Assembly (NCBI GenBank): GCA_902766655.1
Contig: CACXEL010000346.1
Coordinates: 1 to 6,696 of the forward strand
Origin: an uncultured Lachnospiraceae bacterium
Lineage (GTDB): Bacteria; Bacillota; Clostridia; Lachnospirales; Lachnospiraceae
Direction: 5' to 3'
DNA: 6,696 bases
Shown in pieces: positions 5,880 through 6,696 of this stretch. A program made the translations under genes and the position numbers. Below the pieces are notes generated by a model. That model made no database searches. It was not told where the DNA came from and saw only the letters and a list, made by a program, of their open reading frames with translations. Positions within the stretch are counted from its first letter, which is position 1, and every line of letters starts with the position of its first letter.

Positions 5880-5906
5880 GCAGTGGCGGGTAATCAATGC
5901 TATAAT
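5878..5906 (+). promoter_or_regulatory. Promoter of rmlB
   Basis: TTGCAG (5878-5883) is followed after exactly 17 bases by a perfect TATAAT (5901-5906), preceded by TGC so that an extended -10 is also present. Transcription should start near 5913 and give a leader of about 67 bases. The perfect -10 makes this the strongest promoter in the window. Confidence 0.78.
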
Positions 5907-5964
5907 GGTTCAAAGTCTGTGCATGTGTATTAGTGCGCGGTTTTTTACAAATGAAGACAATTTC

Positions 5965-5970
5965 GGAGGA
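5965..5970 (+). promoter_or_regulatory. Ribosome binding site of rmlB
   Basis: GGAGGA lies nine bases before the ATG at 5980 and selects it over the out-of-frame ATG at 5951. Confidence 0.75.
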
Positions 5971-5979
5971 TTTTAGTAT

Positions 5980-6696
5980 ATGCGTACCTACCTCGTGACC
6001 GGCGGCGCCGGTTTCATCGGCTCCAATTACATCCACTACATGTTCGGGAAGTACGGCGATGAGATCCGCATCATCAATGTGGACAAGCTGACCTACGCCG
6101 GCAATCTGGAGAACCTGAAGGATATCGAGAACAGACCCAACTATACCTTTGTGCGTGCGGACATCTGCGATGCGGAAGCCATCAATGCCCTCTTTGAAGA
6201 AAATGACATCGACCGCGTGGTCCATTTCGCGGCGGAGAGCCACGTGGACCGCTCCATCAAGGACCCGGGCGTCTTCGTGAAGACCAACGTGCTCGGCACC
6301 CTGACCATGCTGAACGCGGCCAGGGCTGCCTGGGAGCTGCCGGACGGCACCTATAAGCCGGACAAGAAGTTCCTGCACGTCTCCACGGACGAGGTCTACG
6401 GCTCCCTCTCGAATCCCGATGACTATTTCTATGAGACCACGCCCTACGATCCCCACAGCCCCTACTCGGCCTCCAAGGCTTCGTCGGACTTCATGGTCAA
6501 GGCTTTCATGGACACCTACCATTTCCCGGCCAACATCACCAACTGCTCCAACAACTACGGGCCCTACCAGTTCCCGGAGAAGCTGATCCCGCTCATGATC
6601 AACAACGCCCTCCAGGGCAAGAAGCTTCCCATCTACGGCGACGGGAAGAACATCCGCGACTGGCTCTACGTCGAGGACCACTGCAAGGGCATCGAC
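5980..6696 (+). CDS. rmlB: dTDP-glucose 4,6-dehydratase, C-terminus cut by window edge
   Basis: The frame gives 239 codons to the last base of the window with no stop; full-length enzymes have about 330-360 residues, so the missing part is roughly the last third. It is an extended short-chain dehydrogenase: the NAD-binding VTGGAGFIGSN (6-16), VDKLTYAGNLENL (34-46), HFAAESHVDRSI (82-93), STDEVYG (135-141) with Thr136, Asp137 and Glu138, and the catalytic YSASK with Tyr162 and Lys166. NCSNNYGPYQFPEKLIP (188-204) and Arg226 in IRDWLYVEDH are RmlB-specific. It converts dTDP-glucose to dTDP-4-keto-6-deoxyglucose in the cytoplasm. That product feeds WecE in this window and, in many bacteria, the dTDP-rhamnose branch through RmlC and RmlD. 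It is divergent from the GT2 operon with its own strong promoter. Other rml genes may follow to the right, outside the window. Confidence 0.96.
   Translation, partial: MRTYLVTGGAGFIGSNYIHYMFGKYGDEIRIINVDKLTYAGNLENLKDIENRPNYTFVRADICDAEAINALFEENDIDRVVHFAAESHVDRSIKDPGVFVKTNVLGTLTMLNAARAAWELPDGTYKPDKKFLHVSTDEVYGSLSNPDDYFYETTPYDPHSPYSASKASSDFMVKAFMDTYHFPANITNCSNNYGPYQFPEKLIPLMINNALQGKKLPIYGDGKNIRDWLYVEDHCKGID

Larger units (their letters stand above)
5627..5979. other. Divergent intergenic region between the GT2 operon and rmlB
   Basis: This 353-base stretch has no convincing gene. It holds back-to-back promoters (5807-5835 minus, 5878-5906 plus), a C-rich block between them (about 5838-5857), and on the minus side a long leader of about 170 bases. 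That leader contains a 6-bp hairpin CGGGAA/TTCCCG (5707-5712 and 5718-5723) and a perfect 10-bp palindrome CTGTCGACAG (5655-5664) shortly before the ribosome binding site. The plus-side leader is about 65 bases long and unremarkable, ending in a GGAGGA site. Confidence 0.7.

Noticed and set aside
5951..5998. 15-codon ATG frame overlapping the rmlB start, considered as a leader peptide
   Set aside because: No Shine-Dalgarno sequence precedes it, it has no runs of a regulatory amino acid, and the strong GGAGGA site serves rmlB.
5800..6681. 293-codon open frame on the minus strand
   Set aside because: It is antisense to rmlB, whose motifs are unmistakable.

Overview
The window reads as a cell-envelope polysaccharide or surface-glycan locus. 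It holds six protein-coding genes, two of them cut by the window edges. Five lie in a row on the minus strand and one, rmlB, is divergent on the plus strand. Coding DNA is GC-rich (roughly 60% by eye). The genes have strong GGAGG-type ribosome binding sites and the spacers carry clear sigma-70/sigma-A type promoters. A paired GT2 and YfhO-like membrane glycosyltransferase is typical of Bacillota, so I infer a high-GC member of that phylum (Clostridia-like). No rRNA or other taxonomic marker is present, so this is only moderately secure.

Layout on the minus strand, in order of transcription from right to left: a polyprenyl-phosphate GT2 glycosyltransferase (5626 to 4694); a short, divergent DegT-like PLP enzyme that overlaps it by 4 bases (4697 to 3726); an ATP-grasp ligase-like protein (3629 to 2361); a 216-base AT-richer spacer with hairpins and a candidate promoter; a WecE/RffA-type dTDP-4-amino-4,6-dideoxygalactose transaminase (2144 to 1014); an 11-bp-stem terminator-like hairpin with a U-tract (951-1000); and the N-terminal 300 residues of a YfhO-like polytopic membrane protein (901 to the left edge). 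On the plus strand, dTDP-glucose 4,6-dehydratase (rmlB) starts at 5980 and runs off the right edge. A 353-base divergent spacer (5627-5979) holds one good extended -10 promoter for each direction.

How the genes fit together: RmlB makes dTDP-4-keto-6-deoxyglucose, which is the known substrate of WecE. WecE converts it to dTDP-4-amino-4,6-dideoxygalactose (dTDP-Fuc4N). In enterobacteria WecD then acetylates the amine. No acetyltransferase is visible here. Instead an ATP-grasp protein and a second, divergent PLP enzyme sit in the same gene row, which suggests (inference only) that the amino sugar is decorated by an ATP-driven amide ligation, perhaps with an unusual amino acid or carboxylate. The GT2 would load a sugar onto undecaprenyl phosphate on the cytoplasmic face, and the YfhO-like GT-C-type protein would transfer it to an acceptor outside the membrane, as in the CsbB/YfhO type of pair.

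I saw no RNA genes, insertion sequences, CRISPR arrays or attachment sites.
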